Assembly (NCBI GenBank): GCA_035529405.1
Contig: DATKWV010000173.1
Location: 1-32,120, forward strand
From: DATKWV01 sp035529405
GTDB taxonomy: Bacteria; Planctomycetota; Phycisphaerae; Sedimentisphaerales; Anaerobacaceae
Direction: 5' to 3'
Length of the DNA: 32,120 nucleotides
Numbering within the stretch: the first letter of the stretch is position 1; every line of letters starts with the position of its first letter. A program made the position numbers and the translations under genes. Positions 1-7,802 of this stretch are shown here, piece after piece. The notes beneath the pieces were generated by a model. It ran no database searches and was not told where the DNA came from. It saw only the letters and a program-made list of their open reading frames with translations.

Positions 1-1
1 C

Positions 2-2035
2 ACCCAAATAATTCTTAATGGCCACGACCTCGGTACATATATGCAGTGCAATACACCCATAGAGTGCAACCTTACGCCGTTTATCCTGGACGACAGGGAA
101 AACATTCTGCTGATACGCATCGGTGAAAGGGCATGGCTTCCCAAACAATCGGCCACCGGCGTGGACAGGGAAAAATATACCGACATACCGGGTATATGGG
201 ACGACGTGTTTATAACGTTCACAGGTCCCGTACGCGTCGAGCGTGCGCTTATCCTGCCGGACCTTAAAGGTTCTAAGGTGACAGCCAAGATTATGCTCGA
301 AAACCATAAAGACGAAGTCAACCGCAGTATGTACCTTACGCAAATAGCCGGCAAAGTGTCGGTTTATATAAGAGAGAAAAAAAGCGGCAAGGCGGTTACG
401 GAACCGGTAACCGAAGATTTTGTGCTGCAGTGCCGCAAACGCATGCCGCTTGTTTTGGAAACCGAGTTAAAGAACGCACACGCCTGGTCGCCCGAGGACC
501 CTTTTCTTTACGAGGCTGTGGTATCTGTTACAGCGCAGCAGACAGTGGACCGCAGGCGTGAGCTTTTATATGAGATTGCATCGGACCAGAGGTCCTCAGA
601 CGAGGTTGCGACCAGCTTCGGTATGCGTGATTTTGAAGCTGTCGGCAGGATGTTTCATTTGAACGGCCAGCAGTACCGTCTGTTGGGGTCAACGATAAAT
701 CTGTACAGGTTTTTTGAAGACCCCGAACGGGCTGGTTTGCCCTGGGACAGGCAATGGGTGAAAAAGATGTTCATCGATATACCGAAATCCCTGCGCTGGA
801 ACGCGTTCAGGATGTGCATCGGGCTGGCGCCTAAATTCTGGTACGACCTTGCAGACGAGCACGGGATACTTTTGCAGAACGAATGGCCCATGTGGCAGGT
901 ACGCGGCTGGGACGAGCAGATAGATAAGGAATACACCGACTGGGTATGGGCAGACGGAAGCAGCCCCAGTATCATTATCTGGGACGCAATGAACGAAGCG
1001 GTTCACGTATATATAAGCGACGTGGTTATCCCCAAGCTGAAGAAGCTGGACCCCACACGTGTATGGGACGCTGGTTTTATGACCGCTGAACGCAAGATTG
1101 TAAACGAGATGGAAGAGCCGCATTATTACCCGTTCCACACCGGGTGGTGGTGGACCAATGAAGACCTGGAAAAGGAAAGACAGTCCTATCGCTTCGGGAA
1201 CCTGTTCCGTAAACACGCGTGGCTGGGAAGAACCCGCTATGAAGGTTTGCCGATGATATTGAACGAATATGCGTGGCTTTGGCTGAACAGAGACGGTACG
1301 GCCGGCATCCGTACAAAAGGCTATTTCGGTCCCAGGGACACACCGCCAAAGACAAAGAATTATGAGTACTACAATCCCGAAGGCGTACAGGAGCATTTTG
1401 ACAGGGACAATTACGATTATCTTCTCGGGCCAGGCTCAACCGTCGAACAGCGGCGCGACATACAGGCTTACCTTATGGAGCTGCAGACCGAGGCCATACG
1501 CTCCTCGCGGAACCTGGCGGGGGTTCTGTCGTTCTGCTACTTAGCCAACAACAGGGGATATACCGGTGACTGGTTTATCGATGCGATAAAGGACCTTGTA
1601 CCCAGTGACGCGCTGAAGTGCCAGTACCACTGCTTTGCGCCTTTTGCGGTTTTCATAGATGTCGAGGACGGCCGTTATCAGAAGAACCCGAAGCATTTCC
1701 AGCCGGGGACAATAGCAGCGGTCAATTTACTGGCCGTAAACGATACCGGCCAGGAAAAATCCGGTACGGTGGTTCTTGAAGTAATAGACGAAAAGGGCAA
1801 GGTCGTATCGAAACAGTCGGCCAGCGTAAGCGTGGACGCGTTCTGGGAAGAGCTTGTTCCGATGATAGTAAAAGTGCCGGACAAGGCGGGCGGTTATCTG
1901 CTGGTATCGGAGCTTACCTGCAAACAGGGCCAGGCCGGTGTTCAGCGCAGCAGAAGATACATACGTGTCGGCAAGGCCGAAGACATCGCTTGGCCGCCGT
2001 ACAAAATAGACTTACCGCCCGGCTGGCCGAAATAA
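2..2035 (+). CDS. Glycoside hydrolase family 2 protein, 5' end cut by the window
   Basis: The reading frame is open from base 2, so the gene starts outside the window. The ATG at 41 is internal, because the residues before it (NGHDLG) already belong to the GH2 sugar-binding beta-sandwich. Counting from that ATG, the TIM-barrel acid/base motif WDAMNEA puts the catalytic Glu near residue 319, and MILNEYAW puts the likely nucleophile near residue 409. These two Glu residues define GH2 (beta-galactosidase, glucuronidase and mannosidase group). The C-terminal part, from about residue 540, looks like Ig-like accessory domains. The substrate cannot be read from the sequence. The gene converges on menA, with 125 bp between them. 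Confidence 0.85.
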   Translation, partial: TQIILNGHDLGTYMQCNTPIECNLTPFILDDRENILLIRIGERAWLPKQSATGVDREKYTDIPGIWDDVFITFTGPVRVERALILPDLKGSKVTAKIMLENHKDEVNRSMYLTQIAGKVSVYIREKKSGKAVTEPVTEDFVLQCRKRMPLVLETELKNAHAWSPEDPFLYEAVVSVTAQQTVDRRRELLYEIASDQRSSDEVATSFGMRDFEAVGRMFHLNGQQYRLLGSTINLYRFFEDPERAGLPWDRQWVKKMFIDIPKSLRWNAFRMCIGLAPKFWYDLADEHGILLQNEWPMWQVRGWDEQIDKEYTDWVWADGSSPSIIIWDAMNEAVHVYISDVVIPKLKKLDPTRVWDAGFMTAERKIVNEMEEPHYYPFHTGWWWTNEDLEKERQSYRFGNLFRKHAWLGRTRYEGLPMILNEYAWLWLNRDGTAGIRTKGYFGPRDTPPKTKNYEYYNPEGVQEHFDRDNYDYLLGPGSTVEQRRDIQAYLMELQTEAIRSSRNLAGVLSFCYLANNRGYTGDWFIDAIKDLVPSDALKCQYHCFAPFAVFIDVEDGRYQKNPKHFQPGTIAAVNLLAVNDTGQEKSGTVVLEVIDEKGKVVSKQSASVSVDAFWEELVPMIVKVPDKAGGYLLVSELTCKQGQAGVQRSRRYIRVGKAEDIAWPPYKIDLPPGWPK

Positions 2036-2160
2036 ATTCGTATTGCGTCATCGGCTGGAATTTTGGTTATTCTATGGCTCTGTTATTTCCTGGGCACGTT
2101 CTATTTTTGTTACTGCTTTTGCCTTTCAGGGTTGTACACGTAATTTCTGCCGCAACGGCG

Positions 2161-3087
2161 CTAAGTTGCAAACAGGCTGCAGACAATAAAACCGGCCGTA
2201 AGCGCCAGACAGCCAAGCGAATGCAGAAGAACCGTAACCTGATTGGCGCGGTATCGGCCAGGGACGGCTAATTCCTTCTTATTGGCGAAATTTATCGCCA
2301 TCAGCGCCGCTGGTATTGTAAATAGATAGAATAAGGCAGGGAAAAACATCACCCCGCCAATTATCACCGCCGCCGCTGCCGCCACGTAGCTGGTTATTAA
2401 CATAATTCGATAGACCCATACGGACGCCGGTACGCCCAGACGAACAACTAATGTTTTCTTGCCGACAGCGCCATCAGCGGCAAAATCGGGAAATTCGTTG
2501 ATAAATATCACCAGGAAAATCAGGATACCCACAATCATACCGGGCAAAAGCACGATGGTATCCATGCGATTGGTTTGCAGATAATATGAGCCATAAACCG
2601 GCAGCAGGCCAAAAAGCAGCATAATGACAAACTCGCCGATGCCGCGATAGCCCAGCCTGACCGGCCAGGCGGTATAAAAATAACCTCCCAGCAGACCAAT
2701 AAGCCCGAGAACCAGTATAAACAAACTCCTTGTCAACAGAACAATAATAATACCTGCCGCGGCACCGAGTGCTAAAAAGATAACAGCAGTAAGTAAGGTT
2801 GCAGCCGGTGAAAGAATACCCTCCTGGATATAACGCCTTCCGCCTGAAAAGGGCGTGACGTTTTGATTGACCCAATCGTTGCGTGAGGTATGGTCGAAGT
2901 AATCATTGGTTATATTGGCACCGGCGTGCAGGGCCATTATGGCTATCAAAGCAAGCACAAATAATAGCAGCTGGAACGTCCCACCGACAGCATAACCCAT
3001 AGCTGTACCTACTAAAACAGGCCCTGCGCTTGCGGTCAGGAACTTTGGCCGAGAGGCAAGAAAAAGTGTCGTTAAGCGTAATTTCAT
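2161..3087 (-). CDS. menA: UbiA-family prenyltransferase, MenA-like (1,4-dihydroxy-2-naphthoate polyprenyltransferase)
   Basis: This is an integral membrane enzyme that attaches a polyprenyl chain to an aromatic quinone precursor, the membrane step of menaquinone synthesis. The first Asp-rich motif is visible as ANITNDYFDH. The second is DFAADGAVGKKTLVVRLG, whose D-x3-D followed by GKKT and RLG is typical of MenA rather than UbiA. About eight to nine hydrophobic segments follow. I place the start at the ATG at 3087, because the residues after it (MKLRLTTLFLASRPK) match the family N-terminus. A GTG at 3156 would add 23 unsupported residues. No other men genes are in the window. The MenA subfamily call is likely but not certain. 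Confidence 0.8.
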   Translation of the reverse strand: MKLRLTTLFLASRPKFLTASAGPVLVGTAMGYAVGGTFQLLLFVLALIAIMALHAGANITNDYFDHTSRNDWVNQNVTPFSGGRRYIQEGILSPAATLLTAVIFLALGAAAGIIIVLLTRSLFILVLGLIGLLGGYFYTAWPVRLGYRGIGEFVIMLLFGLLPVYGSYYLQTNRMDTIVLLPGMIVGILIFLVIFINEFPDFAADGAVGKKTLVVRLGVPASVWVYRIMLITSYVAAAAAVIIGGVMFFPALFYLFTIPAALMAINFANKKELAVPGRYRANQVTVLLHSLGCLALTAGFIVCSLFAT

Positions 3088-3395
3088 GGCATTTGGCCGG
3101 TAAAACCAAACTAAAAGAGTATTCCCAAAACCGGTATTATAGACGCGCTGCCTCACCAGTCAATATTGCGGTGCAGCCGCAGACCAGGGCCAATCAGCAC
3201 GCGGTTTCTGCTGAAACTGCCGACTTGGCAGGGCAACAAAAAGCAAACTGCTGTTTTGCCAGAGCAGGCGTATTCGGCTGTTGCGACACAAGACCTTGAA
3301 CAATAAGCACTTAAGCAAATAAAACCGAAAAACAAAACATCTGGCACGCCGTTTGCAACCTAAGAACAGGAAAACACGGGTACAGGGCTTGAAAA
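3088..3395. other. Divergent intergenic region between menA and the receiver/groESL unit
   Basis: This 308-bp stretch has no convincing gene. It holds the sigma-54 promoter at 3342-3357. About 110-130 bp upstream of that lie two short dyads: CTGCC-N5-GGCAG at 3217-3231 and CTGCT-N10-AGCAG at 3248-3267. They sit where enhancer-binding proteins usually bind, but their role is a guess. Short ORFs here have no recognisable content. Confidence 0.5.
3342..3357 (+). promoter_or_regulatory. Sigma-54 (-24/-12) promoter for the receiver-groES-groEL unit
   Basis: The sequence TGGCACGCCGTTTGCA matches the sigma-54 consensus TGGCACG-N4-TTGCW at every defined base. The invariant GG (3343-3344) and GC (3355-3356) have the required spacing. 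Transcription would start near 3368, about 28 nt before the ATG at 3396. The element is intergenic and points toward the downstream genes. No sigma-70-like promoter or CIRCE repeat is evident between 3837 and 3927, so groESL may depend on it. Confidence 0.8.
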
Positions 3396-3836
3396 ATGCC
3401 GGAATTTTACGAAGACGTTGCCGCAGCGGAAGATGTCCTGTGGCAGTCGGAAATTAACGTGCTTGCCAGCGAAGCCAAGTGGGCGTGGCCGGTGGCGCTG
3501 CGCGAGATTTTTCAGCCCAGAGGCGTTAACCTGCTGGTAGCGAACAATTCCGATGAGTTTGTCAACATTATCAGGCGAAGGCGGATTCATACCACTATCA
3601 TGGATATGGATTCGGAAGGATATAATGCCCTGGCGACAATAAGGATTATCCGAATGCATTACCCGTTTATGCCTTGCCTGCTGCTGACAAGCGCAGCATG
3701 CGAAACGCTGCTGGACAAGGCGCTTCGGCTGGAGGTGTTCAGCGTTATAGACAAGCCCGTGGATATGGGCGTGCTGCGGCAGCAGTTAAACAGGGTTTTT
3801 ATCAAGAAATATAACAGCGGTATTTTCGCCCGGTAG
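3396..3836 (+). CDS. Degenerate response-regulator receiver (CheY-like) domain protein
   Basis: This 146-residue protein consists of a single receiver-like fold with no output domain. Visible landmarks are the beta-3 strand TTIMDMD with a possible phospho-acceptor at D70 (or D72), the beta-4 switch residue in LLLTSA (T98), and the beta-5 Lys-Pro pair (K120-P121). The acidic pair that binds Mg2+ after beta-1 is missing: the strand reads INVLASEA instead of the usual VDD. Phosphorylation is therefore doubtful. The gene lies directly behind a sigma-54 promoter, 91 bp upstream of groES and on the same strand, which suggests a regulatory or adaptor role tied to chaperonin expression. That role is inference. 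The nearest SD-like sequence is weak. Confidence 0.7.
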   Translation: MPEFYEDVAAAEDVLWQSEINVLASEAKWAWPVALREIFQPRGVNLLVANNSDEFVNIIRRRRIHTTIMDMDSEGYNALATIRIIRMHYPFMPCLLLTSAACETLLDKALRLEVFSVIDKPVDMGVLRQQLNRVFIKKYNSGIFAR

Positions 3837-3910
3837 CTTTGGTTTGCCGATTGAAGCCGAAGCCGTGACGGGCATAAAAAAGATGTATGGAAATAAATAG
3901 ACACTATATG

Positions 3911-3917
3911 AAAGGAG
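3911..3917 (+). promoter_or_regulatory. Ribosome binding site of groES
   Basis: AAAGGAG lies 10 nt before the groES ATG. It is much stronger than the site in front of the upstream receiver gene, which fits a higher translation level for the chaperonin. Confidence 0.7.
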
Positions 3918-3927
3918 TAAAAGTAAG

Positions 3928-4218
3928 ATGAAGATTCGACCATTGGCAGACAAGGTGCTTGTTAAGCGTCTTGAGGCGGAAAACAAGACCTCCGGCGGAA
4001 TAGTCCTGCCGGACACCGCCAAGGAAAAACCCCAGAAAGGCAAAGTGGTAAGCGTCGGTGAAGGCAAGCTCCTTGACGACGGTACAAGGCAAAAGATGCA
4101 GGTAAAGGCCGGCGATATGATACTTTTCACAAGCTACGCCGGTACAGAGGTAAAAATAAGCAACACCGAATACCTGATTATGGACCAGGCGGACATTATG
4201 GCGATAATCGAAAAGTAA
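3928..4218 (+). CDS. groES: Co-chaperonin GroES (Cpn10)
   Basis: GroES forms the heptameric lid of the GroEL folding chamber in the cytoplasm. The 96 residues are full length. The N-terminus MKIRPLADKVLVKR, the mobile loop with KTSGGIVLPDTAKEKPQKG (near residues 20-38) and the end YLIMDQADIMAIIEK are all canonical. The SGGIVLP stretch is the part that docks onto GroEL. The gene is followed after 66 bp by groEL on the same strand. Confidence 0.98.
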   Translation: MKIRPLADKVLVKRLEAENKTSGGIVLPDTAKEKPQKGKVVSVGEGKLLDDGTRQKMQVKAGDMILFTSYAGTEVKISNTEYLIMDQADIMAIIEK

Positions 4219-4284
4219 CGGATAGGACTTGACATAAATTGCGAGTAAATCAAAAGAGAACCATTAAAAAGGAGAAACAAAAGT

Positions 4285-5907
4285 ATGGCAGCTAAAAAGA
4301 TAGCTTTTGATACTGAGGCAAGGGCGGCGATTCAACGGGGCGTAAAGAAGCTTTCCGATGCCGTAAAAATCACACTCGGGCCGTGTGGCAGAAACGTAAT
4401 TCTCGAAAAATCTTTCGGCTCACCGACCATTACCAAAGACGGTGTCACCGTGGCGAAAGAGATTGAGCTTGAAGAACCCTACGAGAACATGGGCGCGCAA
4501 ATGGTAAAAGAAGTGGCGTCCAAAACCTCCGATGTAGCCGGCGACGGCACCACTACCGCAACAATTCTGGCGGAAAGCATATTTAACGAAGGCCTGAAAA
4601 ACATCACGGCAGGCGCCAACCCGATGCAGATAAAGCAGGGCATCGACAAGGCCGTCGAGCAAATCGTAAAAGAACTGCAGAATATGAGTATTACCGTCAG
4701 TTCCGCCAAACAGGTCGAACAGGTGGCAACGTGCTCGGCCAATCAGGACGTCGAAATCGGCAAAAAGATGGCCGAAGCCATGGACAAGGTCGGCAAGGAC
4801 GGCGTCATCACCGTCGAAGAAGGACAATCTTTGGAGACAACGGTGGAGCTGCTGGAGGGTATGCAGTTCGATAAAGGCTACCTCAGCCCTCATTTTGTTA
4901 ATAAGCCCGAAGATATGACCATAGTACTGGAAAAACCCTATATCCTGGTACACGAAAAAAAGATTAGCGCGGTGAAGTCGCTTGTGCCGCTGCTGGAGAA
5001 GGTGGCCAAGCAGGGCAGTCCCCTGCTGATTATTGCCGAAGACATTGAAGGAGAAGCGCTTGCGACTCTGGTTGTAAACAAGCTGCGGGGCGTACTGCAG
5101 GCAGCGGCGGTCAAGGCCCCGGGCTTCGGCGACAGGCGCAAGGCTATGCTCAGTGACATTGCGGTTTTAACCGGCGCCGAACCCATATTCGAGGACCTTG
5201 GTCTGGAGCTGGAAAACGTCCAGCTTTCACAGCTCGGCAGGGCCAAACGCATCACCATCGACAAGGACAGCACCACTATCGTCGAAGGCGCAGGAAAGAC
5301 CGAGAACATCAAGGGCAGAATCGAGCAGATTAAAACCGAGATTGAAAACTCAACCAGCGATTACGATATCGAAAAACTTCAGGAGCGTCTTGCAAAACTG
5401 GCCGGGGGCGTGGCGCAAATCAACGTCGGCGCGGCCACCGAAGCGGAAATGAAGGAGAAAAAGGCCCGTGTAGAGGATGCGCTTCATGCCTGCAGGGCAG
5501 CAGTTGAAGAAGGTGTTCTGCCCGGCGGAGGAGTATGTCTGCTCAGGGCTTTGCCGGCCCTGGATAAGCTGCGGGTCACAGGCGATGAAAAGATAGGTGT
5601 CGATATCGTCCGCAGGGCGCTGGTGGCTCCCATCAAGCAAATCGCGAAAAACGCAGGCCTGGACGGCTCAATCGTCGCCCAGAAGGTCATGGAAAGCAAA
5701 GACAGAAACTTCGGGTATGACGCGCTGCGCAAGAAATACGGTGACATGGTCGAGTTCGGCGTAATTGTGCCGACCAAGGTCGAAAGAACGGCGCTGCAGA
5801 ACGGCGCGTCAATTGCGTCTCTGCTGTTGACAACGGACGCGATTGTTGCCGAGATTCCGGAAAAGAAAGAAGCGTCGCCCGCCGGCCCCGGACCGGGAAT
5901 GTACTAA
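4285..5907 (+). CDS. groEL: Chaperonin GroEL (Cpn60)
   Basis: This is the ATP-dependent folding chaperonin that works with GroES. The 540 residues are the usual length. The ATP-binding motif GDGTTTAT and the equatorial segment VEDALHACRAAVEEG with PGGG are intact. The start is set by an AAAAAGGAG site 10 nt upstream of the ATG. The C-terminus ends in PAGPGPGMY instead of the Gly-Met repeat tail common in the main housekeeping GroEL. The gene ends 7 bp before a strong terminator, so receiver-groES-groEL is probably one transcription unit. Confidence 0.98.
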   Translation: MAAKKIAFDTEARAAIQRGVKKLSDAVKITLGPCGRNVILEKSFGSPTITKDGVTVAKEIELEEPYENMGAQMVKEVASKTSDVAGDGTTTATILAESIFNEGLKNITAGANPMQIKQGIDKAVEQIVKELQNMSITVSSAKQVEQVATCSANQDVEIGKKMAEAMDKVGKDGVITVEEGQSLETTVELLEGMQFDKGYLSPHFVNKPEDMTIVLEKPYILVHEKKISAVKSLVPLLEKVAKQGSPLLIIAEDIEGEALATLVVNKLRGVLQAAAVKAPGFGDRRKAMLSDIAVLTGAEPIFEDLGLELENVQLSQLGRAKRITIDKDSTTIVEGAGKTENIKGRIEQIKTEIENSTSDYDIEKLQERLAKLAGGVAQINVGAATEAEMKEKKARVEDALHACRAAVEEGVLPGGGVCLLRALPALDKLRVTGDEKIGVDIVRRALVAPIKQIAKNAGLDGSIVAQKVMESKDRNFGYDALRKKYGDMVEFGVIVPTKVERTALQNGASIASLLLTTDAIVAEIPEKKEASPAGPGPGMY

Positions 5908-5914
5908 GAAATAA

Positions 5915-5947
5915 AAAAAGCGGGCCCAATTTCCGGACCCGCTTTTT
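5915..5947 (+). terminator. Rho-independent terminator after groEL
   Basis: The arms AAAAAGCGGG (5915-5924) and CCCGCTTTTT (5938-5947) pair exactly, extended inward by GC pairs with a bulged A, and are followed by a T-rich tract. The A/T runs on both sides would also let it work on the opposite strand. Confidence 0.9.
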
Positions 5948-5977
5948 ATTTATTATTTTTTAGAAAACCAACTTTAT

Positions 5978-6268
5978 ATGGGCTTTAAGTTCCACATTAG
6001 CGCCGTATCGCGATTATCCAGAACGGTCGCAGGGGCAATTTTTGTCACAGGATTAGGCCTGATCGGTTTTGGTTTTATGATTTATCTTCTGCCGGAGCTT
6101 TTTGCGACACTTGCGGCAATAGTATTCTTCTTTGCAGGCGGCTGCTGCACAATCGCCGCCTTGAGGATTCTGTTCACACGCCGGCGCCTATACAAAACAG
6201 ACTCCGATTATTCACAGACACACAGGAAAAACATCGAAAGTTACACCGTACCGGATGATGACAGATAA
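5978..6268 (+). CDS. Small two-helix membrane protein of unknown function
   Basis: I do not recognise this 96-residue protein. It has two strongly hydrophobic segments (about residues 16-38 and 42-66), separated by a short turn containing a proline, followed by a basic patch RRR and a polar tail rich in Asp, Arg and Tyr. This fits two membrane helices with a cytoplasmic tail. The ATG lies only 30 bp behind the groEL terminator and no clear ribosome binding site is seen. Expression would need terminator read-through or a promoter inside the AT-rich gap. The hydrophobic pattern argues for a real gene, but I am not certain. Confidence 0.55.
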   Translation: MGFKFHISAVSRLSRTVAGAIFVTGLGLIGFGFMIYLLPELFATLAAIVFFFAGGCCTIAALRILFTRRRLYKTDSDYSQTHRKNIESYTVPDDDR

Positions 6269-6341
6269 ATGACCCGCCCCTTACCGGCGAAACCCTGTTA
6301 TCGAAACGGACAACCTAAAAGTTTCACAACCGGCACTTATT

Positions 6342-6734
6342 TCAGCCTTTCGGGTACCGGGACTTGAAAATATACCCAAGAAGGTCCTTCCTGCTTATAA
6401 TGCCGACTAACTTACCTTTGGCGGTAACGGGAACTCTTCGAAAGTAATTGTCCTGCAGACATTTGCAGACTTCGTCCAGACTTTCATTTTCATCGAAATG
6501 AACCGCCGGCTGCGTCATAAAGTCTGCCACCGGCTTTTCCTGGCCGCCCTGGTCGGCGTAAAACAGCCTCAGCACATCCTTTTCAGACAAAATACCAACC
6601 AGATTGCCGTGGTTATCCACAACGGGAAGGCCGGTGATGTCATTGGTGGCAATAAGTTCAAGCGCATTATAAATCGGGGCGTCTATATTTATACTGATAA
6701 CCGTTTTGGTCATCAGGTCTTTTGCCTTGAGCAT
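6342..6734 (-). CDS. Tandem CBS-domain protein
   Basis: The 130 residues form two CBS motifs (about 5-60 and 70-125), which together make a Bateman module that typically binds adenosine nucleotides. Typical CBS strands are visible: DITGLPVVDNHGNLVGILSEKDVL in the first half and RRVPVTAKGKLVGIISRKDLL in the second. There is no fused enzyme or transporter domain, so it probably acts as a stand-alone energy or ligand sensor whose partner is unknown. The start is supported by an AAGGGG site upstream of the ATG. It is transcribed in the same direction as the PIG-L gene but lies 144 bp downstream of it. Confidence 0.9.
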   Translation of the reverse strand: MLKAKDLMTKTVISINIDAPIYNALELIATNDITGLPVVDNHGNLVGILSEKDVLRLFYADQGGQEKPVADFMTQPAVHFDENESLDEVCKCLQDNYFRRVPVTAKGKLVGIISRKDLLGYIFKSRYPKG

Positions 6735-6878
6735 AATTATGTCCCCTTACAAAAAACAGCATTGATAAAATTGAAACATTTTTACAACTCTGACTTTTTC
6801 TATCGTGCAGGAACGTTCAAAACCCAAATTTGTCCCTTTATATCATCGGATTTTCCCGGTACTTAATTGCATTAAAAA

Positions 6879-7736
6879 TTAAAATTTTACAAAATCGATG
6901 GTTTCCCTTTCCTCGAAGAGGTCTTTGTAGCCGCGCGGATTATAAAGTTCAAACTCCAATGCCCTTATATATTCTGCAGGACCGGCCTTTTTGATAATAT
7001 CGACAGTTGCCTCTATCTGCCTTTGTGAGCGAAAAGCCGCTATGGCCTTAAGTTTTTTCTCCAGGAAGGATACCGGCGTTTGTATTCTCAACTGCGGCAG
7101 GCGGGGGAAAGTGCAATAGACCGCCAACTCGTGGATATACGGGACTTTTTCGATAGGCTCACCGAGTTCCGGCCAGATACTTCCGCCGGCGTGGTAGATA
7201 CTTATGATTAATTCTTCGTGCACAATCCGGTGGTCGGGATGGATGTCACTGGAAGTAGGCAGGAAAACCTGTGTGGGATTTATCTTTCTCAGGTAGTATG
7301 TAAAAGCATTCTGCAGCCCGCCGAAACCTTTTATTGCGGACTTGTCGTCGGCCTGTGCGGGCAATCTTCCGCGGTATCTGTTTATCTGGCAGTCAGGGAA
7401 ACCAAGCCAGGTGATGTTTTGCTCGGGTATGCCCAGGCCGCAATAGCACTGCAACGCCTCTTTTTGCCGTATCAGTGAGATGTTGTTCTTTTCCTGGTCG
7501 CTGCAATAGCCCATAGCGCCGTCTGTTACGATAATTATATGCACCGGCACGTTCTCTCGCAGCGCCATTTGTATAAGCAGCCCGCCGCCTATAATCACAT
7601 CGTCGTCGTGCGGACTGATAAACAGGAATTTTTCCTTGTCGTTCTGCCAATGCCTTGAGACCCCCGCAAGAGTTGGTGCTACACGTCTTTCGTTACCTAC
7701 CAGGCGTACAAATTCTATTTCATCCTTTTTATTCAT
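6879..7736 (-). CDS. PIG-L (LmbE-like) family deacetylase
   Basis: Members of this family are Zn-dependent N-deacetylases of GlcNAc-type sugars and conjugates. The Zn site is visible as SPHDDD (His43, Asp45/46 from the ATG at 7736), corresponding to the family HPDD motif, and as HPDHR further on. The segment IIVTDGAMG is also typical. I chose the ATG at 7736. A GTG at 7799 would add 21 residues and sit 3 bp behind the symporter stop codon, so translational coupling from that GTG is possible. Because the gene is last in a cassette with a symporter, sugar kinase and nucleotidyltransferase, an amino-sugar substrate is likely (inference). Confidence 0.85.
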   Translation of the reverse strand: MNKKDEIEFVRLVGNERRVAPTLAGVSRHWQNDKEKFLFISPHDDDVIIGGGLLIQMALRENVPVHIIIVTDGAMGYCSDQEKNNISLIRQKEALQCYCGLGIPEQNITWLGFPDCQINRYRGRLPAQADDKSAIKGFGGLQNAFTYYLRKINPTQVFLPTSSDIHPDHRIVHEELIISIYHAGGSIWPELGEPIEKVPYIHELAVYCTFPRLPQLRIQTPVSFLEKKLKAIAAFRSQRQIEATVDIIKKAGPAEYIRALEFELYNPRGYKDLFEERETIDFVKF

Positions 7737-7802
7737 CGCTCGACAAACCTTTATCAAATACAAGTCATTATGCCGGACGTTACCAACCGTCAAACGCACC
7801 CG

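Noticed and set aside
1990..2271. Plus-strand ORF between GH2 and menA
   Set aside because: It overlaps the end of the GH2 gene and runs into menA on the opposite strand; the translation shows no domain.
3837..3927. Possible CIRCE/HrcA site before groES
   Set aside because: The 9-bp inverted repeat TTAGCACTC-N9-GAGTGCTAA or a close variant is not present here.
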